Assembly: GCA_947650155.1 (NCBI GenBank)
Contig: CANSUS010000002.1
Coordinates: forward strand, 62,001-126,000
From: an uncultured Lachnospiraceae bacterium
Lineage (GTDB): Bacteria; Bacillota; Clostridia; Lachnospirales; Lachnospiraceae
Length of the DNA: 64,000 nucleotides
Direction of reading: 5' to 3'
This document shows, piece after piece, positions 34,348 to 43,760 of this stretch. Position 1 is the first letter of the stretch; the number at the start of each line of letters is the position of its first letter. The notes beneath the pieces are model-generated. The model saw only the letters and a program-made list of their open reading frames with translations, had not been told where the DNA came from and ran no database searches. Made by a program: the position numbers and the translations under genes.

Positions 34348-34391
34348 GAAGATATATTGGTTTTACAATTTTAACTCATCCACGAGAATTG

Positions 34392-34435
34392 ACTCCCTAA
34401 ACAAGATAGAGTACTATCTTGATAGGGAGTTTTTT
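34392..34435 (+). terminator. Intrinsic terminator of the HPr-like gene
   Basis: ACTCCCTA..AAGATAG (34392-34409) pairs with CTATCTT..TAGGGAGT (34414-34430) and is followed by six Ts. Good stem with a two-base internal asymmetry. Confidence 0.88.
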
Positions 34436-34504
34436 CATATGTTTCATAAAACACATGTTTAACCAGAGAACTCGCAGGTATGATCGGCGAATAAGGAGGC
34501 AGTT

Positions 34505-36940
34505 TTGGAGATTAAGGTATCAGTCCGCAGTCTGGTGGAGTTTATTTTACGTTCAGGAGATATAGATAATAGACGAATATCCTCTGTGGATAATGCGATG
34601 GCGGAAGGAAGCCGGATTCATCGTATGATACAGAGGCGGATGGGAGCGGATTATCATGCCGAAGTATCGCTGCGCCATTCTTTTGATATGGGGGAATACG
34701 TGATTGTTATTGAAGGAAGGGCGGATGGTATTATAGCAGACTCCCGGAACCCCGGGAAAGTTACGATAGATGAGATTAAAGGCACTTATAGAGATCTTAC
34801 CAGAATGAAAGCGCCCATTGGGGTGCATATTGCTCAGGCAAAGTGCTATGCTTTCATTTACGCACTGCAAAATTCTCTGGAGAAGATTAAGGTAAGAATG
34901 ACGTATTGTCAGATTGAGACAGAGGAGATTCGCTATTTTGAAGAGGAGTATGAATTTAAGACGCTGCAGGAATGGTTTATGGAGGTTCTTGCACAGTACA
35001 GGAAATGGGCGGATTTTCAATCTGAGTGGGGCAGACTTCGTCAGGAATCCATTAAGAATATGGAGTTTCCGTTTCCATACAGAGAGGGGCAGAAGGATTT
35101 AGTAACTTACGTTTACCGCACGATTTATCATAAAAGAAAACTTTTTATTGAAGCGCCTACAGGTGTGGGCAAGACAATTTCTACCGTGTTCCCAAGTGTG
35201 AAAGCGATTGGAGAAGGAATGGGTAACAAACTCTTTTATCTGACAGCAAAGACAATTACCAGAACCGTTGCGGAAGAAGCGTTTTCGATTTTACGGGAAC
35301 AGGGGCTGCAGTTTAAAACAGTGATTTTGACGGCAAAGGAAAAAATCTGCTTTATGGAAGAAGTGGAGTGTAATCCGGACGCCTGTCCTTATGCCAGAGG
35401 CCATTTTGACAGAATCAATGATGCCATGTATGAACTGCTTACCGCAAGGGATTGTTTCAGCAGGGAAAGTATTGAGGAATATGCGGGAAAACATAAGGTA
35501 TGTCCTTTTGAAATGTGTTTGGACATGAGCCTGTTTTCTGACGGGATTATCTGCGACTATAACTATGTTTTTGATCCCCATGTATATCTGCGCCGTTTCT
35601 TTTCGGAAGGAATCAAAGGGGAGTATCTCTTTTTAATTGATGAGGCGCATAATCTTGTGGACAGAGGACGGGAAATGTACAGTGCCGTGTTAGTAAAAGA
35701 GGATTTTCTTGCTTTGAAAAAAACAGTCAGACTCTATGATTCAAAGATGGAAAAGCAGCTGGAGAAATGTAACAGGGAACTTCTCCAATTAAAAAGAGAA
35801 TGTGAAACATATAAAATAGTCGAATACATAGATCCGTTTGTGAGGGCGCTCACCAGACTGGCCTCTGACATTGATAAATTTTTAGAGGATCATGAGAGAG
35901 AAGAGAGTCCTGTGAAAAAGGATGTGCTGGAGTTTTACTTTCAGGTCACTCATTTTCTGGATATTTATGAACGAATGGATGAAAATTATGCCGTTTATAC
36001 GGAAAATGAATCAGACGGAAGTTTTATACTGAAGCTGTTTTGCATGAATCCGGCGGTCAATCTCGCTGAGTGTATGGCAAGGGGCAGGAGCAGCATTTTG
36101 TTTTCCGCCACACTGCTTCCTATTCAGTATTATAAAAGTCTGCTTGGAGGGACAGCGGAAGATTACGAAGCCTATGCAAAGTCAGTATTTGATCCGGCAA
36201 AAAGGGCGCTTTATATCGGCAGGGACGTGACAAGTAAATATACAAGAAGGTCCCAGATGGAATATCGGAATATTGCCGCCTATATTCATGAAATTATAAA
36301 GAACAGACAGGGAAATTATATGGTTTTTCTGCCTTCTCACGCTTTCCTAAGTGAAGTTTATGCTGCTTATATGAACTATTACTGTGAAGAAGATCAGGCG
36401 GAATGCCTGCTTCAGGAAGATCATATGAATGAACAGGAGAGAGAAGAATTTTTAAACCGTTTCCGGGAAAATAATAGCATGGTGAAGGAACAAATGGTCA
36501 CAGATACTATGTTGTCGGAAAAAATATTTATGGATATTGAATATGACGAGGACAGGACTCTGATCGGATTTTGTGTGATGGGCGGGATATTCAGTGAAGG
36601 AATCGATTTGAAAAACGACAGCCTGATTGGCGTTATTATTGTAGGTACAGGACTGCCGCAGATATGTAATGAAAGGGAGATTCTGAAAGACTTTTTTCAA
36701 AACCGCGGAGAACGGGGATTTGATTATGCTTATCGGTATCCAGGGATGAATAAAGTGCTGCAGGCGGCGGGGCGTGTGATCCGTACCGCGGATGATGTAG
36801 GAATTGTAGCGCTTTTGGATGAACGATTTTTAGAAATTTCTTATCAAAAAATGTTCCCAAGAGAATGGGAACATTTTGAATCGCTGGGAGTATTGGAAAT
36901 TGCAAAGCGGGTAGAAAAATTCTGGAATGACTGGCTATGA
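34505..36940 (+). CDS. XPD/DinG-like iron-sulfur helicase with N-terminal PD-(D/E)XK nuclease
   Basis: 811 aa, TTG start 5 nt after AAGGAGG. Residues 1-180 contain a RecB-like nuclease core (GRADGII ... [13 protein letters not shown], the catalytic D and ExK). The helicase follows: Walker A APTGVGKT (near 219), four Cys typical of the XPD/DinG 4Fe-4S domain (ICF, ECN, ACPYA, VCPFE; about 280-340), DEAH box [11 protein letters not shown] (near 378), and the late motifs FSATLLP and QAAGRVIRT. Likely a 5'-3' DNA repair helicase that can also cut. Its 3' end overlaps the convergent endonuclease IV gene by 6 bp. Confidence 0.92.
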   Translation: MEIKVSVRSLVEFILRSGDIDNRRISSVDNAMAEGSRIHRMIQRRMGADYHAEVSLRHSFDMGEYVIVIEGRADGIIADSRNPGKVTIDEIKGTYRDLTRMKAPIGVHIAQAKCYAFIYALQNSLEKIKVRMTYCQIETEEIRYFEEEYEFKTLQEWFMEVLAQYRKWADFQSEWGRLRQESIKNMEFPFPYREGQKDLVTYVYRTIYHKRKLFIEAPTGVGKTISTVFPSVKAIGEGMGNKLFYLTAKTITRTVAEEAFSILREQGLQFKTVILTAKEKICFMEEVECNPDACPYARGHFDRINDAMYELLTARDCFSRESIEEYAGKHKVCPFEMCLDMSLFSDGIICDYNYVFDPHVYLRRFFSEGIKGEYLFLIDEAHNLVDRGREMYSAVLVKEDFLALKKTVRLYDSKMEKQLEKCNRELLQLKRECETYKIVEYIDPFVRALTRLASDIDKFLEDHEREESPVKKDVLEFYFQVTHFLDIYERMDENYAVYTENESDGSFILKLFCMNPAVNLAECMARGRSSILFSATLLPIQYYKSLLGGTAEDYEAYAKSVFDPAKRALYIGRDVTSKYTRRSQMEYRNIAAYIHEIIKNRQGNYMVFLPSHAFLSEVYAAYMNYYCEEDQAECLLQEDHMNEQEREEFLNRFRENNSMVKEQMVTDTMLSEKIFMDIEYDEDRTLIGFCVMGGIFSEGIDLKNDSLIGVIIVGTGLPQICNEREILKDFFQNRGERGFDYAYRYPGMNKVLQAAGRVIRTADDVGIVALLDERFLEISYQKMFPREWEHFESLGVLEIAKRVEKFWNDWL

Positions 36941-37801
36941 CATCAATAATGCAATTTCTTCTTTATACGGAGGAAGCGATTTTTCACTTCCGTCTTTGGC
37001 TGGAAGATAGGGAGTTTCTAAAATCTTTGGCACTGTCTGAAACTCAGGCATGTGTACAATTGTCTTTAATGTGGAAAGTCCGATTGTACCGTCTCCAATA
37101 TTGGCGTGGCGGTCTTTTCCGGCACCCAGCGTATTTTTACTGTCGTTTATATGAATTGCAGCGATCTGGTCCAGTCCCAGTATTCGGTCAAAATCCTGCA
37201 ATACGCCATCCAGATTATGTACGATATCATAACCAGCGTCATTTAAATGGCAGGTGTCCAGACAGACACGAAGCTTGTCGTTATAGACTACGCCGTCATA
37301 AATGGCAGCAAGCTCTTCAAAAGAGCGTCCGATCTCAGAACCTTTTCCTGCCATTGTTTCTAATGCAGCCAGACAATTTGTATCTCTGGTGATGACTTCG
37401 TTTAACCCTTTTATGATCTTTTGAATCCCTGCTTCGGCGCCGGCGCCGACGTGGGAGCCGGGGTGCAGGATCAGTACGCTGCTGCCCATAGCGGCAGTGC
37501 GTTCCAATTCTAAAGTCAGAAAATCCACAGCAAGTTTAAAAATATCAGGTTTTATCGTATTAGCCAGATTGATGATGTAAGGTGCATGTACAACAAAACA
37601 TGTGATATTGTTTTCCTGCATGGCTGTTTTTGCCGCTTCAATATTTAAGTCCTTTATTTCTTTTCTTTTTGTATTCTGTGGTGCGCCTGTATATACCATA
37701 AAGGTATTTGCATGATAAGAAAGCGCTTCTTTTACAGAACCTAAAAGCATTTCTTTTCCGCTCATGCTTACATGGGAGCCAAGTAAAACAGAAGATTCCA
37801 T
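36935..37801 (-). CDS. nfo: Endonuclease IV (AP endonuclease)
   Basis: 288 aa. It cleaves DNA at abasic sites using three metal ions. Family motifs are complete: GSHVSMSG (residues 8-15), [48 protein letters not shown] and AIHINDSKN...DRHANIGDG. Length is normal. It converges with and overlaps the nuclease-helicase gene by 6 bp, leaving no room for a terminator between them, and is followed upstream by the GH13 gene on the same strand, 21 bp away, so both may form one operon. Confidence 0.96.
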   Translation of the reverse strand: MESSVLLGSHVSMSGKEMLLGSVKEALSYHANTFMVYTGAPQNTKRKEIKDLNIEAAKTAMQENNITCFVVHAPYIINLANTIKPDIFKLAVDFLTLELERTAAMGSSVLILHPGSHVGAGAEAGIQKIIKGLNEVITRDTNCLAALETMAGKGSEIGRSFEELAAIYDGVVYNDKLRVCLDTCHLNDAGYDIVHNLDGVLQDFDRILGLDQIAAIHINDSKNTLGAGKDRHANIGDGTIGLSTLKTIVHMPEFQTVPKILETPYLPAKDGSEKSLPPYKEEIALLMS

Positions 37802-37822
37802 AACACTCGTTATACCTTTCGA

Positions 37823-39133
37823 TTAATCTAAAGATTGAAGGATATAGGCGGTGTAGGCGGGCAGTTTCATACCGCCGTCCATTGAAATTTCTTCCCCGGA
37901 GATCAAATCTTTAAAACGGGAACAGCCGGCGTTAAAATGAGCGGTAAATTCATCGGCATCTGCATTGATGGCGACAAAGACGCGTTCTCCATTATAATTA
38001 CGCTCGATTACACACTGCTTATTTGTCAGAAGGGACGAAGCAAAACTACCGTAATTTAATGGTGCGGATTCTTTTTTAATAGAAGAAAGTACAGAAATAA
38101 ATTCTGTTAAATCATTCCACAGCGGTTCGTCAAAGCAGGCTCTGAGCGCAGGATCGCCCTGACTTTTATCCGCTTTAGCCCCCCACTCGCTTCCGTAATA
38201 AATGCATGGAATTCCAGGCATGCCAAAGAGCAGTGCATAAATAAGCGGAAGATGTTTTTCATTGGTGAGGATGCTTGCAACTCTGGATACATCATGGTTG
38301 TCCACAAAACATAACAGATGCTTTCCTTTATAAAGAGTCCAGTTTTCAGGACCGAACTGTCTAAGCAGAGAATGATTGATTTCAAACATATTCATGCTGT
38401 TGAAGCTGGAATAAAGTCCTTTATAACATTCATAATTGGTTGCGGAATGCAGCATGGAATCGTTCATCAGGCGGTTGTAGTCGCCGTGGAGCATTTCTCC
38501 GACTAAGAAAAAGTCTTCTTTTAATCCGTCGCAAAAGCTTCTGAGTCTGCTTACGAATTCCGGTGAGAGACAGTAAGCCACATCCAGACGGATTCCGTCG
38601 ATGTCAAAGTTATCAATCCAGAAACGTACGCTTTCCAAAAGATATTGAACCACCTCTTCATTACCGAGATTTAATTTTACAAGATCATAGTTGCCTTCCC
38701 ACCCTTCGTACCAGAGGCCGTCATTATAGTTGGAATTTCCGTTCAGATCGATATGAAACCAGGAAAGATAACGGGAGTTTTCACGATTTTTTACCACATC
38801 CTGAAACGCAAAGAATCCGCGTCCCGCATGATTAAAGACACCGTCCAAAACGACTTTGATTCCGTTGTCATGCAAATGGTCGCATACTTCCTTAAAATCC
38901 TCATTTGTACCGAGGCGGCAGTCAATTTTACGATAGTCTCTCGTATTGTAACCGTGTGTGTCAGATTCAAAAACGGGAGAGAAATAGATTGCATTTGCTC
39001 CCAGTTTTTTAATATGTTCCGTCCAGTCTTTTACCTTTAAGATGCGGGAGGTTAAAACACCGTCGTTTTCAAACGGCGCACCGCAGAATCCCAAAGGATA
39101 TATTTGATAGAAAACACTTTCATAAGCCCACAT
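37823..39133 (-). CDS. GH13 alpha-amylase family enzyme
   Basis: 436 aa, intracellular (no signal peptide). The (beta/alpha)8 barrel of glycoside hydrolase family 13 shows its conserved regions: DGVFNHAGR (region I), DIDGIRLDVA (nucleophile Asp), LVGEML (acid/base Glu) and FVDNHDVSR (transition-state Asp), then a C-terminal beta domain. The size and first residues (MWAYESVFYQIYPLGFCGAP) resemble small cytoplasmic maltodextrin-acting enzymes of clostridia. Substrate, probably short maltooligosaccharides, is inferred. Upstream is the 630-bp gene-free stretch. Confidence 0.9.
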   Translation of the reverse strand: MWAYESVFYQIYPLGFCGAPFENDGVLTSRILKVKDWTEHIKKLGANAIYFSPVFESDTHGYNTRDYRKIDCRLGTNEDFKEVCDHLHDNGIKVVLDGVFNHAGRGFFAFQDVVKNRENSRYLSWFHIDLNGNSNYNDGLWYEGWEGNYDLVKLNLGNEEVVQYLLESVRFWIDNFDIDGIRLDVAYCLSPEFVSRLRSFCDGLKEDFFLVGEMLHGDYNRLMNDSMLHSATNYECYKGLYSSFNSMNMFEINHSLLRQFGPENWTLYKGKHLLCFVDNHDVSRVASILTNEKHLPLIYALLFGMPGIPCIYYGSEWGAKADKSQGDPALRACFDEPLWNDLTEFISVLSSIKKESAPLNYGSFASSLLTNKQCVIERNYNGERVFVAINADADEFTAHFNAGCSRFKDLISGEEISMDGGMKLPAYTAYILQSLD

Positions 39134-39650
39134 AATATTACCTCACTTCTTCATTAGATTTTACTGATATATTTTACCATATCAGAAGAAATGTGACCAG
39201 TAAAACGTGTAGAAATTGAGAGAACTGTCATTCGCGTTACAAGCAAGATATTGTAGATTAACATAATGTGTGGCATACGACAGATAAATATAAGAGGACA
39301 CCTGTTTTTTTGCAAGGTAAATTGCAAGGAGTTATGCACATGGTTTGTGGATAAGTTTTGTGGATAAGCTTTAAAATAATGATAAATCCACAGTTTACAC
39401 ATAGTTATCCACAACAAACTAAGCAAAAAATTATGAATGTTATACTTGCAAAATTTGACAACTGTTGTAGAAAAAGGGAAAAAGATTAGGAAAAAGGGTC
39501 TATGACATAAAATATCGCAAAAAACGACATTATGTTACCTGAAAACATTTCACTTCTTTTAACTGGGGGCTGATCCCACAGAACGTCTTCACGGGCATGT
39601 TACAATGTTTATGGAATACAATTTTCGTAAATGTAATTTTATAAAATAGT
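39134..39650. other. Gene-free AT-rich stretch containing a DnaA-box cluster
   Basis: About 630 bp separate the GH13 gene from padR. The left part holds four perfect DnaA boxes (described separately). From 39414 to 39650 the sequence is AT-rich without a supported frame or RNA. The GH13 promoter must lie here on the minus strand, but no clear -35/-10 pair stands out. Confidence 0.6.
39332..39413. other. Cluster of four perfect DnaA boxes
   Basis: Four exact matches to TTATNCACA within 82 bp: TTATGCACA at 39332-39340 (+), TGTGGATAA at 39346-39354 (-) and 39359-39367 (-), and TTATCCACA at 39405-39413 (+). A degenerate AAATCCACA lies at 39384-39392. Box spacing of 13-14 bp in the first three resembles DnaA oligomer sites. 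No dnaA, dnaN, rpmH or gyr genes are near, so a titration or regulatory cluster is more likely than the chromosomal origin. Confidence 0.75.
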
Positions 39651-39652
39651 TG

Positions 39653-39757
39653 TTGACAAATAATATTATATGGAATATAGTATAAACAGATACAATATTA
39701 TACGCCATATAACATATACAAAATATAATATTGCATAAATAAATAATATTATAGGAG
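39653..39757 (+). promoter_or_regulatory. Promoter and repeated ATAATATTAT sites ahead of padR
   Basis: TTGACA (39653-39658), 17 bp, TATAGT (39676-39681). The spacer and leader carry ATAATATTAT or one-base variants four times (near 39660, 39689, 39723 and 39745); this 10-mer is its own reverse complement apart from one step. The last copy runs into the padR ribosome site (ataggaggtc). They are candidates for PadR autoregulation. Confidence 0.6.
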
Positions 39758-39765
39758 GTCAAAAT

Positions 39766-40095
39766 ATGGTTTTTAACACAGGTGCAGCGCTTTTAGATGC
39801 GATTGTGCTTGCCATCTGTTCCAGAGAACCGGAAGGGACTTACGGATATAAGATAACCCAGGAAGTCCGAAGTGTGATTGAAATATCGGAATCTACACTG
39901 TACCCGGTACTCAGGCGGCTTCAGAAAGAAGCGTGTCTGGAAGTCTACGATATGGCATGTGCGGGCAGGAACCGCAGATATTATAAGGTAACAGAACGCG
40001 GCAGAGTGCAGCTTAATTTATATGAAAGTGAATGGAGAAGATATTCGGCGAAAATTACGGGGATGTTTGAGGGAGGTTGCTATGAACAGATATGA
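39766..40095 (+). CDS. PadR family transcriptional regulator
   Basis: 109 aa winged-helix repressor. The PadR signature is clear: LDAIVLAICSREPEGTYGYK (about residues 9-28), then SESTLYPVLRRLQKEACLEV (recognition helix and wing, 45-64) and RRYYKVTERGR. SD aggaggtcaaaatATG. It overlaps the next gene by 14 bp. In Firmicutes PadR-DUF1700-DUF4097 is a standard gene set linked to envelope stress, and the arrangement here is complete. Confidence 0.93.
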   Translation: MVFNTGAALLDAIVLAICSREPEGTYGYKITQEVRSVIEISESTLYPVLRRLQKEACLEVYDMACAGRNRRYYKVTERGRVQLNLYESEWRRYSAKITGMFEGGCYEQI

Positions 40096-40987
40096 ATTTA
40101 TGAGACAGCTTGAAATGTTGTTATCAGATATCACACCGAGCGAGAGGCAGGAAGCATTACAGTATTATAATGACTATTTTGACGATGCGGGTGTGGAGAA
40201 TGAACAGAATGTGGTAAAGGCGCTTGGAAGTCCGGCTAAAGTAGCCGCGAGTATTAAAGCGGATCTGACGGGAAATGCAGCCGCGGGAGAATTTACAGAA
40301 ACAGGATATAAAGATTCTTACAGCAGGAATCAGGAGATCATGAAATATGGGCAGCCGGATCAGAATACGGCGGATCAGGAAAAAAGTTCCCAAAGTGAGA
40401 ACAGCGGAAACCAGAACAGTTCTTATTATAATAATCCGTACAGCAGCGGTTCTTATGCAAATAATCCTTATAGGACGAAATCTGCTGCAGATTCCGGAAA
40501 TACCAGTAATACAAACGCACAGAATGGAACTTATCAGGGAAATAGCGGCAGCAGCGCTGATTTTAATAATAACGGCGGATATACAGGCGCTTCCGGTAAA
40601 AGCGGAATGAGCGGTACGACGCTGGCACTCGTGATTGTATTATGTATTTTTGGAATTCCCATTCTTCTTCCGCTTGGCATAGTGCTATTGGGAATCGTAA
40701 TTGCAGTCGTGGCAGTAATCGCTTCTTTATTTATTGCATTTGCGGCAGTGGCATTTTCACTGATTATTGTTGGCGTTGTGCTTTTGGCAGTCGGGATTAC
40801 GAAACTGTTTGCGATGCCCTTTGGCGCTATGTGTCTTGCCGGGGGAGGGCTTGCATGCATCGGTGTGGGCATCCTGTTCGCACTGTTGACAATCTGGCTT
40901 TGCGTCACGGTAGTTCCTGCGGTCATAAAAGTAATTGCAGATTCATGTCGTAAATTGTTTTCCAGACGGAAAACGTCAAAAGTATAA
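40082..40987 (+). CDS. DUF1700/HAAS domain membrane protein
   Basis: 301 aa. Residues 1-60 (MNRYEFMRQLEMLLSDITPS ... YYNDYFDDAG) form the DUF1700/HAAS domain. A Gln/Asn/Ser-rich linker (about 85-175, with YYNNPYSSGSYANNPY-type repeats) is followed by three or four hydrophobic segments with a striking run of Val/Ile/Ala. The ATG at 40082 follows gggaggttgct and overlaps padR. Acts with the downstream DUF4097 protein in the membrane; the biochemical role is not known. Confidence 0.88.
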   Translation: MNRYEFMRQLEMLLSDITPSERQEALQYYNDYFDDAGVENEQNVVKALGSPAKVAASIKADLTGNAAAGEFTETGYKDSYSRNQEIMKYGQPDQNTADQEKSSQSENSGNQNSSYYNNPYSSGSYANNPYRTKSAADSGNTSNTNAQNGTYQGNSGSSADFNNNGGYTGASGKSGMSGTTLALVIVLCIFGIPILLPLGIVLLGIVIAVVAVIASLFIAFAAVAFSLIIVGVVLLAVGITKLFAMPFGAMCLAGGGLACIGVGILFALLTIWLCVTVVPAVIKVIADSCRKLFSRRKTSKV

Positions 40988-41004
40988 AGAGTGGAGGGAT
41001 CAGG

Positions 41005-42027
41005 ATGAATAAATTTGCAAAAGGCAGTCTGATGACGGCGATCGGCTTGCTGCTTGTCGGGATCGTCATATATACGGTAGGATTGATCGGCGGCGGGAAA
41101 GCTGATATCAGGGAAATGGAAACAAACGGAGACTTGGATTATTTTAAGGATCATTTAAAGGTGAGAATGCTGAATGGGCTCAATCTTGCCTGGTGGACAG
41201 ACGGTTCTCTTCCCTGGTGGGATAATGATATAGATATTGATATGGACCTTTGGGGAGAAGAAGCGGACATAACACATCACAGAGCAGATGGTTCAGGTAC
41301 GTCGGGACAATTAGTGTCGGGCGAAACCATCGACGTTACTTCCGTTACCGAACTTAATGTAGAATTGGGCGGCGGCTATCTCTACATCAACGAAGACGCT
41401 GCAGCCGATTCCGGCATCAAAATCAGTGTGGATGCGGAAGATGAGACAGCGGTTAACTATTATGTAAAAGGCGGTACGCTCCATATAGAAGGATTTAAAA
41501 ATAAAAGGTGGAATGTGATATCTCAGCCCAATCAAAATATCATTTATGTTACACTGCCGGAAGGTTTTGCATTTCAGAAGAGTGAGTTGGAACTGGGCGC
41601 CGGTTATATTGAGTTACAGGGCGGTTCTTATGGAAAAACTTCCTTTGAAGTCGGGGCTGGTGAGATCTCCTGTAATGGAATTACAACGGGAAAACTGGAA
41701 GTTGAAATTGGCGCGGGAGCAATTGAAACAGTAGATATGAATGCAGAAGAACTTGACTGTTCCGTTGCAATGGGCTCGGCGACAATACAAGGAGGAACGA
41801 TAAGCGGAAATATTGAGCTGTCCTGTGATATGGGAAACCTCTATCTTGAAATGGAAGGAAATGAAGACGAATACAATTATGATATTGAATGTGACATGGG
41901 GAGTATCGTAATCGGAAGCAGAGAATATTCCGGTTTGGGAAAAGACAAATACATCGATAACCATGCGGCAAAAGAATTGAAGGCGGACTGTGATTTAGGA
42001 AGTATTGAAGTTACTTTTATGAATTAG
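41005..42027 (+). CDS. DUF4097 family beta-helix protein
   Basis: 340 aa. One N-terminal membrane helix (MTAIGLLLVGIVIYTVGLIG, residues 10-29), then an acidic region with Trp clusters (NLAWWTDGSLPWWDND), then repeated short strands of the DUF4097 putative-adhesin fold: VTSVTELNVELGGGYLYINE, SELELGAGYIELQGGS, GAGEISCNG, LEVEIGAGAIET, CDMGSIVIGS. Last gene of the padR operon. Its 3' end overlaps the convergent pyridoxamine kinase gene by 11 bp. Function proposed for the family is envelope sensing or adhesion; unproven. Confidence 0.88.
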   Translation: MNKFAKGSLMTAIGLLLVGIVIYTVGLIGGGKADIREMETNGDLDYFKDHLKVRMLNGLNLAWWTDGSLPWWDNDIDIDMDLWGEEADITHHRADGSGTSGQLVSGETIDVTSVTELNVELGGGYLYINEDAAADSGIKISVDAEDETAVNYYVKGGTLHIEGFKNKRWNVISQPNQNIIYVTLPEGFAFQKSELELGAGYIELQGGSYGKTSFEVGAGEISCNGITTGKLEVEIGAGAIETVDMNAEELDCSVAMGSATIQGGTISGNIELSCDMGNLYLEMEGNEDEYNYDIECDMGSIVIGSREYSGLGKDKYIDNHAAKELKADCDLGSIEVTFMN

Positions 42028-42940
42028 GACGCGGGAGTAAAAGTCCCAAATGTTTTTCAAAGCATACGCCTTCCGGTTCAGGAATGTGTAAAGCGGTTGA
42101 ATCTTCCGTACATAAGCGGACGAAATCAGCCGCTTTTTTTACAGATTGTTTAAAAGGAACCTGATTCAGCGCATCACCGGAAATAATGGAAGCAAAAATA
42201 TCACCTGTTCCGTGACATGTGTTACCGGAAATAGGAGTTTGATAAATATCGGGTGTTTTTTTGGACTCAAAAATATAATTGACGAATGTGTCATGTTCTT
42301 TGATCCCTGTGATGACGATTTTGTCAGGACCATTTTTATGCAGAGCAGAAGCGATAGAATATAATTCCTCCATTGTCCAGCCGCTTTCTTTGTAAGGCGT
42401 ATCAGACAGCAAACATGCCTCCGTAATGTTGGGGGTAATAATGGAAGCATTGCGCAAAAGCTGTTTCATTTTTTCACAATGTTCCTTTGTAATTGTGGAG
42501 TATGCTTTGCCATGATCTCCCATGACCGGATCAATAATAATAACGGGAGATATTAAATCGATGTCGTTGTGAGGAGGAACTTCTTGTTGAATGTCCGCCG
42601 CTGGATCAGACTTTATTTTAAAACGCAGCTTTTCATATAGTTTTACCTGTGAATCTAAAAAATCATTTACAATTGTGATCTGTCTGACAGAACCTAAAAA
42701 TCCACAGTAAATGCCGTCAAAGAGAAGTTTCATGGATTCCCACTGGGCAAGATAGTCCCGCATATTGTCTGTCAGATCTAAAAATTGATAAGTGGGAAAT
42801 CCTGTATGATTTGAAAAAACAGAAGTAGGTACAGGACAGACCTGTACCCCCATTACATTTATAATAGGAAGGGACACTGTTGTAGAACAGCGTCCATATC
42901 CTGCAATATCATTTATCATAGCTAATTTTTTCGGAATCAC
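42017..42940 (-). CDS. Pyridoxamine/pyridoxal kinase
   Basis: 307 aa, ribokinase-like. It phosphorylates B6 vitamers. Start: GTG after aaagggtgataat. Landmarks: IAGYGRCSTTVSLPIINVMG (residues 11-30), DGIYCGFLG, VIIDPVMGDHGKAY (magnesium/ATP region) and GNTCHGTGDIFASII with the catalytic Asp in GTGD. About 30 residues longer than classical PdxY through an insert near 115-135. It lies 18 bp after an ECF S component, which suggests the pair takes up and traps a B6 vitamer. Confidence 0.9.
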   Translation of the reverse strand: MIPKKLAMINDIAGYGRCSTTVSLPIINVMGVQVCPVPTSVFSNHTGFPTYQFLDLTDNMRDYLAQWESMKLLFDGIYCGFLGSVRQITIVNDFLDSQVKLYEKLRFKIKSDPAADIQQEVPPHNDIDLISPVIIIDPVMGDHGKAYSTITKEHCEKMKQLLRNASIITPNITEACLLSDTPYKESGWTMEELYSIASALHKNGPDKIVITGIKEHDTFVNYIFESKKTPDIYQTPISGNTCHGTGDIFASIISGDALNQVPFKQSVKKAADFVRLCTEDSTALHIPEPEGVCFEKHLGLLLPRPNS

Positions 42941-42958
42941 ATTATCACCCTTTCGCCG

Positions 42959-43546
42959 TCACTTTTTTCCTATTGTAATAAATAATCCGGCTTTTTTCAA
43001 GGCTGGGCGAAGCGCCATATAAACAACAACTGACACAATGGCAGAGGTAATGGCATTAATGGAAGTGGAAGCAATGTTCCAGGCGAGGGTTAATTCCGCC
43101 GCAGGTTTTCCCAGAATAAAGAGTTTATAGTAATATCCGATCAGCGGATCAAAAATTACGTTAAACAAAAGCCCGCCGCAGGCAGCAAGGACAGTAAATA
43201 AAAGTACTTTATGATTGTCCTTTTCCGTGGAAATTTTCCCGAGTTTATGTGCGATCAATCCTGTAATCAGGCCAATACAGAACTTTAATAAAAAAGTCTT
43301 AGGCGCATAGGTGACATAGACCGGATCAAATAAATCGCCGATTGTCATGCCGATCGCACCGCCGATGCCTCCATAGACGCCGCCGAGTAAAAGTGCGCCA
43401 AGAACGCAGACAGCGTTACCAAGGTGAATCGAGGTAGCGTCACCGCCGGGAAGGGTGATCTTAATCTGTAAAAATGTAAATATGACATAGGACAGGGCTG
43501 CCATAAGCCCGGTCATTACCAGTTTATAAACATGTTCATTTCTCAT
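42959..43546 (-). CDS. ECF transporter S component, probably for a B6 vitamer
   Basis: 195 aa with six hydrophobic segments, Gly/Ala-rich loops, and the sequence SIHLGNAVCVLGALLLGGVY typical of ECF S components. Substrate inferred from the adjacent pyridoxamine kinase; other S components with this type of neighbour transport pyridoxine-type compounds. The ATG at 43546 has GAGG 6 nt upstream; a start four codons further upstream lacks a ribosome site. The energising EcfA/T genes are elsewhere, as for ThiT. The leader contains a strong hairpin (43580-43603). Confidence 0.82.
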   Translation of the reverse strand: MRNEHVYKLVMTGLMAALSYVIFTFLQIKITLPGGDATSIHLGNAVCVLGALLLGGVYGGIGGAIGMTIGDLFDPVYVTYAPKTFLLKFCIGLITGLIAHKLGKISTEKDNHKVLLFTVLAACGGLLFNVIFDPLIGYYYKLFILGKPAAELTLAWNIASTSINAITSAIVSVVVYMALRPALKKAGLFITIGKK

Positions 43547-43579
43547 AATTAACCTCATTTCGTAATTTTTTGCGCATGC

Positions 43580-43603
43580 CAAGTTTGCAGATGCACAAAC
43601 TTG
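43580..43603. promoter_or_regulatory. Hairpin in the ECF S component leader
   Basis: CAAGTTTG (43580-43587) and CAAACTTG (43596-43603) form a perfect 8-bp inverted repeat around an 8-nt loop, within the region between the divergent ECF gene and histidine kinase. It could be a regulator operator or an RNA hairpin in the minus-strand leader. Confidence 0.5.
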
Positions 43604-43606
43604 ATA

Positions 43607-43635
43607 TTGAAAATTTTTTATAAGCTTTGTATATT
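43607..43635 (+). promoter_or_regulatory. Sigma-A promoter of the hybrid histidine kinase
   Basis: TTGAAA (43607-43612), 17 bp, TATATT (43630-43635). It points right, toward the kinase gene whose ATG is at 43761, leaving an ~120-nt leader. Confidence 0.65.
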
Positions 43636-43760
43636 ATACAAAACCATTGGAAGATGGAAAGTGCCAGATCGAAAAAAAACGAGCATACCAGTTGTGTTTT
43701 TTTGAGGAATCAGTTAAAATACAAATAACTATTGTCTGCGGTAAGAAAGGGCGTGGAAGG

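Noticed and set aside
39134..39765. Chromosomal replication origin
   Set aside because: DnaA boxes and AT-rich DNA fit, but dnaA, dnaN, recF, gyrB and rpmH are absent and neighbouring genes are ordinary metabolic genes. Whole-genome skew would be needed.
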